A stretch of 64,000 nt of DNA, taken from the NCBI GenBank assembly GCA_052274345.1, contig DAVZGP010000014.1, forward strand, positions 6,483 through 70,482, read 5' to 3'. Of the stretch, positions 1-8,576 are shown in pieces (the first letter of the stretch is position 1; every line of letters starts with the position of its first letter). The stretch is from Clostridium_AD sp937920395. Lineage in GTDB: Bacteria; Bacillota; Clostridia; Clostridiales; Clostridiaceae. A model generated the notes under the pieces. The model was not told where the DNA came from. It searched no databases and saw nothing but the letters and a program-made list of their open reading frames with translations. Position numbers and translations under genes: made by a program.

Positions 1-201
1 TCTTATTTCTAATAGATTTGCTTTGAGATTAGAAATATCATTTACCCCTACCAAATTTATATTATAAATACTTTTAAGATTTTTATCCATACTAGACATA
101 CTAGTCATACCAATAAACCCAACAATACCAATAAACAACGCAACTAAAATAAATGATGATACCAGTTTTTGAATCATTTTTAAATTATTAAAGAATTTCA
201 T
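1..201 (-). CDS. methyl-accepting chemotaxis protein, N-terminal part only (cut by window edge)
   Basis: The minus strand from 201 encodes 67 residues beginning MKFFNNLKMIQKLV, with a hydrophobic first membrane segment at about residues 10-31, then the start of a periplasmic-type helical sensor domain. It runs off the left edge, so the second membrane segment, HAMP and signalling domains are not visible. The ATG at 201-199 is preceded by AGGAG about 10 bases upstream. The first 35 residues closely match the start of the next chemoreceptor (491-2203), and the upstream bases are also alike, so the two are tandem paralogues. Family assignment rests on this match; the ligand is unknown. Confidence 0.85.
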   Translation of the reverse strand, partial: MKFFNNLKMIQKLVSSFILVALFIGIVGFIGMTSMSSMDKNLKSIYNINLVGVNDISNLKANLLEIR

Positions 202-397
202 TAACACTCGCTCCTAATTAATCTAGCGTAGCACATTCTACGCTGATTGTTTTTTTATAATTTTTTAGATAACTATCTATAATATTTCATATTTTTTTAT
301 AATTTTATATTTAATTATCAAATATCATTAAAGCTTTTTCTAAGTCACTAATATAATCGTTCCATTTGCATTTAACTTTAACAAAATTTAATAATAC

Positions 398-442
398 AAA
401 AAAATGTCCTATAGATTAGACCGTATTTGTCTAATCTATAGG
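398..442 (-). terminator. intrinsic terminator of the chemoreceptor gene
   Basis: A perfect 13-bp inverted repeat (408-420 with 430-442) is followed on the minus strand by a T-rich run at 398-404. It lies about 50 bases past the stop of the 491-2203 gene and separates the two chemoreceptor genes. The rest of 202-490 shows no other gene. Confidence 0.85.
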
Positions 443-490
443 CTTAAATTTACTTACTTATCTTCTTTAACTCATTACTCTAATATTAAT

Positions 491-2203
491 TTAGATCTTG
501 AATTTTTTAACCATCACAGTTAGTTTTTCAGCAAGTATTGCCTGCTCTTGAGAAGCTTTTGTTATTTCTTGAATTGCCATAACAGATTCGTTAACACTTG
601 CAAGTATTTCCTCTGTACTAGCAACAGATTCCTCAGCAGTAGATGACACATTTTCAACTGCCTTTTTAATTTCTGACACAGTTTCATTTACTATAGTCAT
701 AGAAGCTCCTATATCGGCTGATAACTCATTAAATGTTACAGCATCTGTACCATATTGTTTCCCTGTGTCTACAAATAATATATAATCAGGTGTTACTTTA
801 TCATCAATAAAATTCAACACATCGTGCGCATTAATTGAAAGATTTTGGAATGCTTTCTCGACTTTTGCAGTTACCTCTTGTATTCTTTGAACTGCAGCTG
901 ATGAATCTTCAGCAAGCTTCCTAACTTCATCTGCAACTACTGCAAACCCCTTACCTTGTTCTCCTGCTCTCGCAGCTTCAATCGCTGCATTAAGTGCAAG
1001 AAGGTTTGTCTGACTTGCTATGTTTTCTATTTCATCTGCCATTAGCTTAACTTCACTAACAACCTTTCCTTCTTCAATTGCTTTTAATATTTTTTCTTGT
1101 TTCTCTTTACCTAGTTCTTTTGCATTCATAGCACTTATTTCAGCATTTTTCATGATTTTTTCAGCTTTTACCCCTATATCGCTAGCCATCTTAGTTCCCT
1201 TGTTTGCTCTTAAAGTTACACCTTCCACATTTTCTGCAATACTCTCCGTGGTCGCATTTACTTCCTCTGCTGTAGCACTTAACTGCTCCGCTCCAATTGA
1301 TACTTGCCTTACAGATTCATTAACAAGATCCATTTTCGCAGATATTTCCTCTGTTGTAGCAAATAGTTCTTCACTTGCAGTGCTAATATCTGTAGCCCTT
1401 TCTGATATTTCTCCAATTAATGTTTTTAAATTTAGTATCGCTTTGTTTAAAGCTTTTGCCAAAATACCAATTTCATCAGTATTATCAATATCAATTGTTT
1501 TTGATAAATCATTGTCTGAAATTGCTTCAGCTACAATTACAACCTTCTTTATTCTCTTTGAAATTGAGATAGAAATAAACAACCCAAGTAAAATGGCAAA
1601 CAATAAACCTATAATAGTTATTACAATTATTTTAATGTATGCACTGTTATATGATACTTGACTATTATTATAATCAACTTTTGCTAGACTTTTAGTTAAA
1701 TCTAACTGATTCTGTATAGTTGTAACCATTTCCTCCCTACTTATATCAATCCCCGCAACAAGTTCATTTGCTTTTTTAAAATCGCCTGCATTAGCTTGCT
1801 TAATTAATTCATTATAACCCAAAGTATAATTCTGAAGTTGACTTTCAAATTTCATAAATTGTTGCTTTTCCAATTTTGTTTTAATAATAGTCTTATAGCT
1901 TGTTATAAGACTATTATTAATGGCCTCAAGCCCAGCAATATTGCCTGTATTTATTAGTAAATCTTTTTTATTTAAAGGATCAATGACTAGCAATAAGTTT
2001 CCTCTAATTTCTAATATATTAGCCTTTATGTTGACAACATCCTCAACACCCTTTAAATCATCATTGTAAATATGAATAAGATTTCCATCTATCTTATTCA
2101 TATTAGATATTCCTATAAAACCAACCACCCCTATAAACAATGCAACCAAAACAAAAGCTGACACCAATTTTTGAATCATTTTTAAATTATTAAAGAATTT
2201 CAT
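491..2203 (-). CDS. methyl-accepting chemotaxis protein (4-helix-bundle sensor, HAMP, signalling domain)
   Basis: This is a 570-residue transmembrane chemoreceptor that would pass ligand information to CheA/CheW. Membrane segments lie at about residues 10-31 and 189-211, enclosing a helical sensor domain of the 4HB_MCP type. A HAMP linker follows, then a long coiled-coil signalling domain with the conserved hairpin tip (NLLALNAAIEAARAGEQGKG). The ATG at 2203 has an aggag site 9-10 bases upstream; an upstream in-frame TTG would sit too close to it. An insert near residues 455-485 (around DDKVTPDYILFVDTGKQYG) interrupts the C-terminal helix of the hairpin, a variant I recall from other clostridial receptors. 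It is a tandem paralogue of the gene at the left edge. Ligand unknown. Confidence 0.93.
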   Translation of the reverse strand: MKFFNNLKMIQKLVSAFVLVALFIGVVGFIGISNMNKIDGNLIHIYNDDLKGVEDVVNIKANILEIRGNLLLVIDPLNKKDLLINTGNIAGLEAINNSLITSYKTIIKTKLEKQQFMKFESQLQNYTLGYNELIKQANAGDFKKANELVAGIDISREEMVTTIQNQLDLTKSLAKVDYNNSQVSYNSAYIKIIVITIIGLLFAILLGLFISISISKRIKKVVIVAEAISDNDLSKTIDIDNTDEIGILAKALNKAILNLKTLIGEISERATDISTASEELFATTEEISAKMDLVNESVRQVSIGAEQLSATAEEVNATTESIAENVEGVTLRANKGTKMASDIGVKAEKIMKNAEISAMNAKELGKEKQEKILKAIEEGKVVSEVKLMADEIENIASQTNLLALNAAIEAARAGEQGKGFAVVADEVRKLAEDSSAAVQRIQEVTAKVEKAFQNLSINAHDVLNFIDDKVTPDYILFVDTGKQYGTDAVTFNELSADIGASMTIVNETVSEIKKAVENVSSTAEESVASTEEILASVNESVMAIQEITKASQEQAILAEKLTVMVKKFKI

Positions 2204-2467
2204 TAACAATCACTCCTCAAATACTAAAATGTTTAAATTTTTTTTATAAAACCCTCCCTAATAAAAATATATTTTTTACTTTTTTTGTGATTTATTCTTT
2301 TATTATTGTCTTTATGAAATATGTAAAATATTTTATTAATTTAGTAATTATCGTTAATTATTTAGATAACTTTAACAAAAATAATTATATGATTTTATTA
2401 TTTTATAAATCTTCGACTATATCGTTTACATTAAGTATAATAGCATTATATTTTAATTACTCAACAC

Positions 2468-2487
2468 AAAAAGACGGCAAAGCCGCC
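2468..2487 (-). terminator. intrinsic terminator of the ahb operon
   Basis: GGCGGC-TTT-GCCGTC forms a 6-bp stem with one G-U pair on the minus strand and is followed by TTTTT at 2472-2468, about 80 bases beyond the ahbB stop. The rest of 2204-2564 is very AT-rich and contains no gene I can support. Confidence 0.8.
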
Positions 2488-2564
2488 TAATTATTCATAT
2501 TTACCATTTAGCTATTAATTTTATTAACATAAAGCATAACAATAATTATCTTATAACATATTCA

Positions 2565-3038
2565 CTATCCTTCTATAAAATATTTCATGCTTTCCTTTTT
2601 AAGTTCTTTAGTACTATATAATAGATTATAATCCTCAATATTTATTAATGTCGCGATTTCTTTAACTGTTCGCTCACATTCTTGATTACTTTGTCCATGA
2701 ATCATAGTGAACACATTATATGGCCACTCTGGGAATGTAGGCCTCTGGTAACAATGACTAACCTGAGGAAAAGATACCATGATTTTGCACGCGGCGTTAA
2801 TTAAATGTTTCGGAACTATCCACACAACCATTGCATTTGAAATAAATCCAATATTTCTATGATTTACAATAGCTCCAATTCTTCTAATAATACCGCTAGT
2901 ACAAAATTCTTTAATTTTATTAATTAATTCATTTTCTGTAATACCAAGCTCCAAAGCCATTTCTTTATATGGCTCTGACACTAAGGGTAAATCTTCTTGA
3001 ACTCTTCGTATAATATTTTTATCTAAGCAGCTCAGCAT
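2565..3038 (-). CDS. ahbB: siroheme decarboxylase subunit AhbB
   Basis: 157-residue Lrp/AsnC-like protein of the AhbA/AhbB/NirDLGH family. With AhbA it removes the C12 and C18 acetate carboxyl groups of siroheme, giving 12,18-didecarboxysiroheme. An N-terminal winged-helix-like segment (EMALELGITENELINKIKEF) is followed by an alpha/beta half containing the conserved SHCYQRPTFPEWPYNVFTMIHG region, typical of the family's porphyrin-binding half. The ATG at 3038 is preceded by AAGGAG; a longer reading frame reaches back into ahbA but has no ribosome site. It is the last gene of ahbC-D-A-B, 4 bases after ahbA, with a terminator downstream. Confidence 0.88.
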   Translation of the reverse strand: MLSCLDKNIIRRVQEDLPLVSEPYKEMALELGITENELINKIKEFCTSGIIRRIGAIVNHRNIGFISNAMVVWIVPKHLINAACKIMVSFPQVSHCYQRPTFPEWPYNVFTMIHGQSNQECERTVKEIATLINIEDYNLLYSTKELKKESMKYFIEG

Positions 3039-3042
3039 ATAA

Positions 3043-3495
3043 TCACTCCTTAACATTAAAAACAACATTGATTTTAAATAGTCTTTCCACAGGTAATTCA
3101 ATTATATCTTCAATATGTGTTTTAAGTTTGATATCATTTAAAAATTCTTTAATACCATCTATAGAAGGTGCTATTACCGTAAACCACATATTGTATGAAT
3201 GATTTCTAATATAATTATGAGTAACTCCATTATTACTATTTATAAGTTTTGCTACTTCCTCAATTCTATCTATTGGCACTTTTATAGCACACAAGGTGCT
3301 ATAATAGCCTAGTTTTCTTAAGTCAAATATTCCACCTATTCGTTTAATATACCCATTACTTTTAAGTTCTTTAATAATATCAATAACTTGCATCTCAGAT
3401 ATATTTAGCTCCTTTGCAATCTTAATAAAAGGTCTTGATTCTATTGGAAAACCAGATTGAATTAAGTTAAGTATATCTTTACTTATCTTATCCAT
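3043..3495 (-). CDS. ahbA: siroheme decarboxylase subunit AhbA
   Basis: 150-residue partner of AhbB in the same Lrp/AsnC-like decarboxylase family. The N-terminal helix-turn-helix-like part reads KELNISEMQVIDIIKELK, followed by the family motif YIKRIGGIFDLRKLGYYS and a C-terminal half with HNYIRNHSYNMWFTV. In this family the HTH half is structural, and the pair acts as an enzyme rather than a DNA-binding regulator. The start codon overlaps the ahbD stop by one base (TAATG type), indicating translational coupling. The neighbouring ahbC and ahbD make an enzymatic role far more likely than an AsnC regulator. Confidence 0.88.
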   Translation of the reverse strand: MDKISKDILNLIQSGFPIESRPFIKIAKELNISEMQVIDIIKELKSNGYIKRIGGIFDLRKLGYYSTLCAIKVPIDRIEEVAKLINSNNGVTHNYIRNHSYNMWFTVIAPSIDGIKEFLNDIKLKTHIEDIIELPVERLFKINVVFNVKE

Positions 3496-4499
3496 TACTT
3501 TGCGTTTCCCATTACTTTGCTAGAATATAAGCAAGTATTTTCACCTGCCATATAGTCTCCATCATTATAATATGCTATGCGGGCACGACACCCACCACAA
3601 TCTTTTTTATAGTCGCAGATACCACACTTACCTTTATAATTCATAGTCCTTAATTCTTTAAATATAGGGCTATCTCTCCAAATTTCACTAAAAGATGTTT
3701 CGCGTACATTTCCAATTGGAAGATTTAAATATGCACAAGGCTGAACATCTCCACTAGGACTAATAATACAATAACTAGTTCCTGCTAAACACCCACGGCT
3801 AAACCTAGGATTCATTCCCATTTCCTTTGCAATTCTCATAAACTCAGGTGCGCATGTTGGTTTTAGCTCTATATTAACATCATTTTGTTTTAACATTATG
3901 TCCTTTAATAATCTCTCATATTCCTCTGGTTTTAACAATTCTTCTTCAATATCTTCTCCTCTACCTGTTGGTACTAAAAAAAAAGTGTGATGTGCTACAG
4001 CGCCCATTCCAATTGCAAAATCGGTTATATCAAGTATTTCGTCTTTATTCCAATTCATTACCGTTGTATGTATTTGAAAATGAAGTCCAATATCTCTACA
4101 ATTTTTCATGCCAATTACAGCTTCTCTCCATCCGCCTTTGTAACTACGAAATTCATCATGCTTTTTAGGATTAAGACTGTCTAAACTAATTCCCACCCCC
4201 ATAACCCCTGCATTTTTTAGTTCTCTCGCAACTCTTTTAGTTATAAGCGTTCCATTACTACCAATAACCGGCCTTAACCCAACCTTCACTGCATGCTTTA
4301 TTAAATCAAAAATATCAGGTCTTACTAAAGGCTCTCCACCTGAAAATACCATTATTTTAAATCCTGCCTTTGCTACTTCATCTAATAGTGATTTACCCTC
4401 AACTGTATTTAATTCATGCTGTGCTTCAATACCTGCATCTCTATAACAATGTTTACAGTACATATTACATTTATTGGTTGTATTCCATGACATAATCAT
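3495..4499 (-). CDS. ahbD: radical SAM heme synthase AhbD (NirJ2-type)
   Basis: 334-residue radical SAM/SPASM enzyme. In the siroheme-dependent pathway AhbD oxidatively decarboxylates the two propionates of Fe-coproporphyrin III to vinyl groups, giving heme b. The CxxxCxxC cluster site is at residues 11-18 (CNMYCKHC), with FSGGEPL as the SAM-binding motif. The C-terminal SPASM-like cysteines include GCLAGTSYC, QPCAYL and CGICDYKKDCGGC. The opening SWNTTNKCNMYC is characteristic of the NirJ2/AhbD branch. A GAGGGGG site precedes the ATG at 4499. It lies 34 bases after ahbC. Separation from AhbC rests on sequence recall; a heme-d1-like role is unlikely without other nir genes. Confidence 0.85.
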   Translation of the reverse strand: MIMSWNTTNKCNMYCKHCYRDAGIEAQHELNTVEGKSLLDEVAKAGFKIMVFSGGEPLVRPDIFDLIKHAVKVGLRPVIGSNGTLITKRVARELKNAGVMGVGISLDSLNPKKHDEFRSYKGGWREAVIGMKNCRDIGLHFQIHTTVMNWNKDEILDITDFAIGMGAVAHHTFFLVPTGRGEDIEEELLKPEEYERLLKDIMLKQNDVNIELKPTCAPEFMRIAKEMGMNPRFSRGCLAGTSYCIISPSGDVQPCAYLNLPIGNVRETSFSEIWRDSPIFKELRTMNYKGKCGICDYKKDCGGCRARIAYYNDGDYMAGENTCLYSSKVMGNAK

Positions 4500-4533
4500 A
4501 TTTTAATCCCCCTCATCATCTTTTATAAAACTG

Positions 4534-5718
4534 CTAAACCAACCCCATTTCCTCTTTCACACATATTTCTTTATTACTCAAATAACAAGCAGGGTCTGAT
4601 GCCCAAAAATCTCCAGTTACTGATTCAGCCCTTGTCCTAAAATTCCCATTACATACACTTAACCATTTGCATTTACTACATCTACCCTTAAGTAAATTTT
4701 TTCTATCTTTTAATCCTTTCATAATTGGACTTGTTGTATCCTCCCAAATTTCTTTAAATGATCTTTCTTTAACATTTCCAAACGTATATTGTGGCGTAAA
4801 CTGGTCTGCATGTATATTTCCTAGGTAATCAACATTTGCAATTGCAATACCAGACCTATTTCCACCATTCATCTCCATTAATTTATATATATTATCTGCT
4901 AAATGAGGGTATTTCTTTAGTGCTTGCAAATAAAGATAAACCGTATCTGCGTGATTATCTACAGTAAGTATTTCTACTTTATTTCCAAGTTCTACAGTCT
5001 TTTTCATAATCAAATCCATTACAGCTCTTGACTCTTCGTGAGATATGTCATCATTAATCATTTCACTTGCTCTTCCTGAATACACCAAATGATAAAAGCA
5101 AACACGATTGATTTTTTCTTCTTTAATTAGATTAAATATATCCTCTATTTGATCATAGTTGTGACTATTAATAGTAAACCTTACACCCACTCTTTGATTC
5201 ACTTCTTTACAATTTTCTATCCCTTTTAAAGCTTTATCAAAACATCCTTTAGTGCGCCTAAAATCATCATGTCTAACACCAATACCATCTAAACTAATTC
5301 CTACATATCCAACTTCACTTTGTTTAATTGTTTTTGCAACCTCTTTGTCAATAAGCGTACCATTAGTAGAAATAGTACTTCTTATATTATGCTCTCCTGC
5401 ATGCTTTATTAACTCAAACAGGTCACCTCGAAGTAAAGGTTCTCCCCCTGAAAATAGTATTACTGGAACTTTAGCATTATGAAAATCATCAATAAGAGAT
5501 ATGGCCTCTTTAGTGCTTAATTCACCTTTATATTTTTTACTATCTGAATTCGCATAACAATGCATACACTTTAAATTACAAGTTTTTGTACAATTCCACA
5601 CAACAACTGGTCCACGACCATTACTAACTCCATTTTTTTGTGTGCTAGCTCCGCTTACATACCTTAATTTATCTCCAAAATTCTCAGAACCACATAATAA
5701 TTTAGATACTCCAATCAT
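4534..5718 (-). CDS. ahbC: radical SAM 12,18-didecarboxysiroheme deacetylase AhbC (NirJ1-type)
   Basis: 394-residue radical SAM/SPASM enzyme expected to remove the acetate-derived side chains of 12,18-didecarboxysiroheme, forming Fe-coproporphyrin III. The start MIGVSKLLCGSENFGD is the signature of the NirJ1/AhbC group. The radical SAM cluster is at C47, C51 and C54 (CNLKCMHC), with FSGGEPLLR downstream. SPASM cysteines are CSKCKWLSVCNGNFR plus the late DPACYL. The ATG at 5718 has AGAGGGG upstream. It is the first gene of the operon, and a small hairpin with a T tract lies just upstream (5755-5786). Confidence 0.87.
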   Translation of the reverse strand: MIGVSKLLCGSENFGDKLRYVSGASTQKNGVSNGRGPVVVWNCTKTCNLKCMHCYANSDSKKYKGELSTKEAISLIDDFHNAKVPVILFSGGEPLLRGDLFELIKHAGEHNIRSTISTNGTLIDKEVAKTIKQSEVGYVGISLDGIGVRHDDFRRTKGCFDKALKGIENCKEVNQRVGVRFTINSHNYDQIEDIFNLIKEEKINRVCFYHLVYSGRASEMINDDISHEESRAVMDLIMKKTVELGNKVEILTVDNHADTVYLYLQALKKYPHLADNIYKLMEMNGGNRSGIAIANVDYLGNIHADQFTPQYTFGNVKERSFKEIWEDTTSPIMKGLKDRKNLLKGRCSKCKWLSVCNGNFRTRAESVTGDFWASDPACYLSNKEICVKEEMGLV

Positions 5719-5754
5719 ATTTTATCCCCTCTTCTAAACAATTTAATTTCCATA

Positions 5755-5786
5755 ATAAAAAAAGGAGTACATATTCAATTCTCCTT
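5755..5786 (-). promoter_or_regulatory. possible attenuator hairpin in the ahbC leader
   Basis: On the minus strand AAGGAG (5786-5781) can pair with CTCCTT (5767-5762), followed by a run of T at 5761-5755, about 40 bases before the ahbC start. A 6-bp stem with a T tail can act as an intrinsic terminator, so this may be a leader attenuator; it could also be chance in AT-rich DNA. The remaining part of 5787-5920 holds nothing I recognise. Confidence 0.35.
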
Positions 5787-5921
5787 AACAAAATTTATAT
5801 ATAAAAATCAATAATTTATTAATTTATATGTATTTAATTAAATTTTTATACCTAATAATGGCTTATATATTTAAATATAGTTTATAGAGTCTCCTCTAAT
5901 ATATAGATTGAATATATTGCC

Positions 5922-5971
5922 TATAAATAAAAATAAGAGCACCATACAAATATATTGTATAATGCTCTTAT
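5922..5971 (-). terminator. intrinsic terminator of the pdu/gldA operon
   Basis: A 9-bp outer stem (5933-5941 with 5963-5971) and a 6-bp inner stem (5944-5949 with 5955-5960) are followed on the minus strand by a T-rich tract (5933 down to 5922). It lies about 40 bases past the gldA stop and separates it from the ahb operon. Confidence 0.85.
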
Positions 5972-6013
5972 CTCTATAAAAAAATTATTGTACTTTTATT
6001 TTACTAATATTTC

Positions 6014-7105
6014 TTATTTACACATGGTACCAAGTGCATCTGCAGAAAGTAATGCAGCATAAACGTCCTTTGGAGTAACCACAAATGGTTCATTAATCAT
6101 TGTTTCACCTGGTCCGCATGAAGCAACTGCTACACTCATTAATTCTTCAGGAGTTATGTATCCTATTCCTAGATCCATAAGTGTACATGGAAGTCCTACA
6201 CTCTTACAAAACATTATTGCTTCTTCTATTTCATCAAGTGGTCTATTTTCAAGTACTAATTGTGTTATTGCACCAAATGCAACTTTTTCACCATGGTAAA
6301 GTTTATGAGTTTTTGCAATAACCGTTAATCCATCATGAATTGCATGTGCTGCTGCAAGACCACCACTTTCAAAACCAATTCCACTTAAATACGTATTGGC
6401 TTCAATTATGTTTTCAACAGCTTTCGTACATACATTACCATCACAAGCAATTCTTGCTTGTACTCCATCTGATAATAATGTAGCATAACAAAGTTTAGCT
6501 AGTGCCATAGCTGCAAGTGTTGCTTTTTCACCTGACATATTTCCTCTATTTCCTTCGAAGCAAGCTCTTGCTTCAAAATATGTAGCAAGTGCATCTCCCA
6601 TTCCAGATACTAAAAGTCTTACTGGAGCCTCTGCAATTATATCAGTATCAACTAATACGACTTCAGGATTTTTAGGAAGTAATAAATAATTTGAGAAAAC
6701 TCCTTTTTTAGTATAAATAACTGATAATGCACTGCATGGTGCATCTGTTGCAGCTATTGTAGGGACTATAATTACTGGAAGTTTACAATAATATGCAACA
6801 GCTTTTGCAGTATCAAAAGTTTTTCCTCCACCTACCCCAACAATTACTTCACAACTTGAACTTTTTACTATTTTCATCAATCTTTCAATTTCTTCGGTGC
6901 AACACTCTCTATTAAAAGTTTCATATGATAACTTACATCCACTTCCTTTAAAGCTTGTCTCAATTATGCTTGTAGTTTGCTTAATTGCTCTTTCTGTTCC
7001 AATTATTAAAAATGATTTCCCATAGGCTTCGATATGCTCCTTAATTCTAGTAAGTTCGTTGCTACCCTGAATATATCTTCCTGGTGACATAATAATTCTT
7101 GACAT
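6014..7105 (-). CDS. gldA: glycerol dehydrogenase (iron-containing ADH family)
   Basis: 363-residue NAD-dependent dehydrogenase of the GldA family, interconverting glycerol and dihydroxyacetone; such enzymes also accept 1,2-propanediol and related diols. Metal ligands are visible: Asp in GMGDALATYFEA and two His in AAAHAIHDG and LYHGEKVAFG. The NAD loop is GVGGGKTFDTAKAVA. The ATG at 7105 follows GAAAGGGG; an upstream ATG (7123) has no site. It is the last gene of the operon and has no N-terminal encapsulation helix, so I infer it works outside the shell. It sits where pduQ or another alcohol dehydrogenase might be expected. Confidence 0.9.
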   Translation of the reverse strand: MSRIIMSPGRYIQGSNELTRIKEHIEAYGKSFLIIGTERAIKQTTSIIETSFKGSGCKLSYETFNRECCTEEIERLMKIVKSSSCEVIVGVGGGKTFDTAKAVAYYCKLPVIIVPTIAATDAPCSALSVIYTKKGVFSNYLLLPKNPEVVLVDTDIIAEAPVRLLVSGMGDALATYFEARACFEGNRGNMSGEKATLAAMALAKLCYATLLSDGVQARIACDGNVCTKAVENIIEANTYLSGIGFESGGLAAAHAIHDGLTVIAKTHKLYHGEKVAFGAITQLVLENRPLDEIEEAIMFCKSVGLPCTLMDLGIGYITPEELMSVAVASCGPGETMINEPFVVTPKDVYAALLSADALGTMCK

Positions 7106-7138
7106 ATTAATTACCCCTTTCAATTTGGAATTAATTTA

Positions 7139-7180
7139 AATAAGCAGAAAAATTAACAATTTGTCAATTATCTGCTTATT
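7139..7180 (-). terminator. hairpin between pduF and gldA
   Basis: A perfect 10-bp inverted repeat (7139-7148 with 7171-7180) lies between the channel gene and gldA. On the minus strand it is followed by a modest T/A tract, so it may be a partial terminator that lowers gldA expression, or an mRNA-stabilising hairpin. Confidence 0.5.
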
Positions 7181-7204
7181 ATAGCATATATTTACATAAT
7201 AGTG

Positions 7205-7909
7205 TTAGAATACTATTTTAAATAATAATGCACCTACTATGCCTCCGCATATTGGTCCTACTACTGGAATCCATGCATACCACCAATTTGAACCTTCTTT
7301 ATTTTTTATTGGCATTAAAAAATGTGCTATTCTTGGTCCTAAATCTCTGGCAGGGTTCATTGCATATCCAGTTGTTCCACCAAATGCTAAGCCCATTGCA
7401 AGAATTATTCCACCGACAATAAGTGGTGAAAGTCCAGAAACTGGTTTTGAATTTGCAAATCCTAAAACTGCAAATACTAGTACAAAAGTAGCAATAAACT
7501 CTTGTAAAAAGTTACTAAAAGTATCACTTATAGCTGGTGAAGTGCAGAAAACATCTCTTTTAGTATTTGCATCTTCTGTCGCATCAAAATGTAATCTAAA
7601 ATTAATATATACCAAAATACCACCTAAAACTCCACCTAACATCTGAGCAACAACATATCCAAGTACATGATTCCAAGGAAATATTCCAATTACTGCAAAA
7701 GCTATTGTGAATGCTGGATTAAAATGTCCCCCTGATATTGGTCCAAAAATCCATACAGGAATAGCAACTGCCATTGCCCATCCGATTGTTATTGCAAGCC
7801 ATCCTGCACCAGTAGATTTGGTTTTGCTTAAAGCCAAATTTGCAACTACCGCATCACCAAGCAAAACTAATAATGTAGTTCCTAAAAATTCTGCTAAATA
7901 TATTGACAT
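7205..7909 (-). CDS. pduF: glycerol/propanediol facilitator (MIP family)
   Basis: 234-residue membrane channel of the aquaporin/glycerol facilitator family with six hydrophobic segments and the two half-helix NPA motifs, GGHFNPAFT and YAMNPARDLG. The Asp after the second NPAR is typical of glycerol-conducting members. It would let glycerol or 1,2-propanediol into the cell for the dehydratase encoded upstream. The ATG at 7909 has a GAGGGGGG site. It lies about 118 bases after pduT and 100 before gldA. pduF and glpF cannot be told apart by sequence; the symbol follows context. Confidence 0.9.
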   Translation of the reverse strand: MSIYLAEFLGTTLLVLLGDAVVANLALSKTKSTGAGWLAITIGWAMAVAIPVWIFGPISGGHFNPAFTIAFAVIGIFPWNHVLGYVVAQMLGGVLGGILVYINFRLHFDATEDANTKRDVFCTSPAISDTFSNFLQEFIATFVLVFAVLGFANSKPVSGLSPLIVGGIILAMGLAFGGTTGYAMNPARDLGPRIAHFLMPIKNKEGSNWWYAWIPVVGPICGGIVGALLFKIVF

Positions 7910-8027
7910 AATATATCCCCCCTCTTTAATAATTCTAGATAATAATTTTTATTATTTAAGTGTTCTAATAATATATATATATTAAAATCCTTAATTTTAT
8001 ATGCCGATTTAATACCATCTAACAAAA

Positions 8028-8576
8028 CTATAATAAATTATTAAATACTTCTTTTTTAGGAGATGAAATAACTTCTTTATTTAAAAGCATACCTGTTTGT
8101 ACTACTGAATTTGCGCCTACTTCAACAGCAGCTTTAACTGAACTTACATCACCTGTCAACGTTATATATGATTTACCACCAATTCCCATCCCAAGTCTTA
8201 TTTCAATTAACTTAACTTGCGCTGCTTTTGCGGCAGCATCAGCTGCTACAATGGATGCTGCTATTGAAAAAAATTCTAATATTCCAAGTGCATTTACCTT
8301 GTCTATTGTTGCATTACAATTAATAGCAGAAATTACATCAGGGTGCACATTAGCAATTAAAACATCATCTACAACATACTGACCACCATACTCAACTCCT
8401 GACCTTTGAGCCGCTTTTACTGCTCCAACTTCCCCAGCAACCAATATTATAAATTTTCCTGGACAAGTAGGCTTTGAAAATAGGAGTCTCACCTCTGCAG
8501 ACTTAAGCATAACATCTGCTACTGCTATTCCTCTTGCTATGCTGTTAAGCTCTATTAATGCTATTGATCTAATCAT
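8028..8576 (-). CDS. pduT: microcompartment shell protein PduT (tandem BMC domains, Fe-S site)
   Basis: 182-residue BMC-T shell protein with two BMC domains (about residues 3-90 and 95-175), forming pseudohexameric trimers. The Cys in SKPTCPGKF matches the pore cysteine that in PduT ligates a 4Fe-4S cluster shared by the trimer, proposed to carry electrons across the shell. The start overlaps the pduS stop by four bases (ATGA), fitting the known PduS-PduT partnership. It ends near residue 182, the usual length. Confidence 0.9.
   Translation of the reverse strand: MIRSIALIELNSIARGIAVADVMLKSAEVRLLFSKPTCPGKFIILVAGEVGAVKAAQRSGVEYGGQYVVDDVLIANVHPDVISAINCNATIDKVNALGILEFFSIAASIVAADAAAKAAQVKLIEIRLGMGIGGKSYITLTGDVSSVKAAVEVGANSVVQTGMLLNKEVISSPKKEVFNNLL

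Noticed and set aside
1020..1661. 213-codon frame antisense to the chemoreceptor
   Set aside because: It is the complement of the conserved chemoreceptor signalling and HAMP regions, with skewed Ser/Ile content and no ribosome site.
2287..2490. 67-codon open frame on the plus strand
   Set aside because: Very AT-rich, low-complexity sequence with no ribosome site; it overlaps the ahb terminator and matches no family.
7239..7646. Frames antisense to the pduF channel gene
   Set aside because: They mirror the MIP gene and have no start signals.
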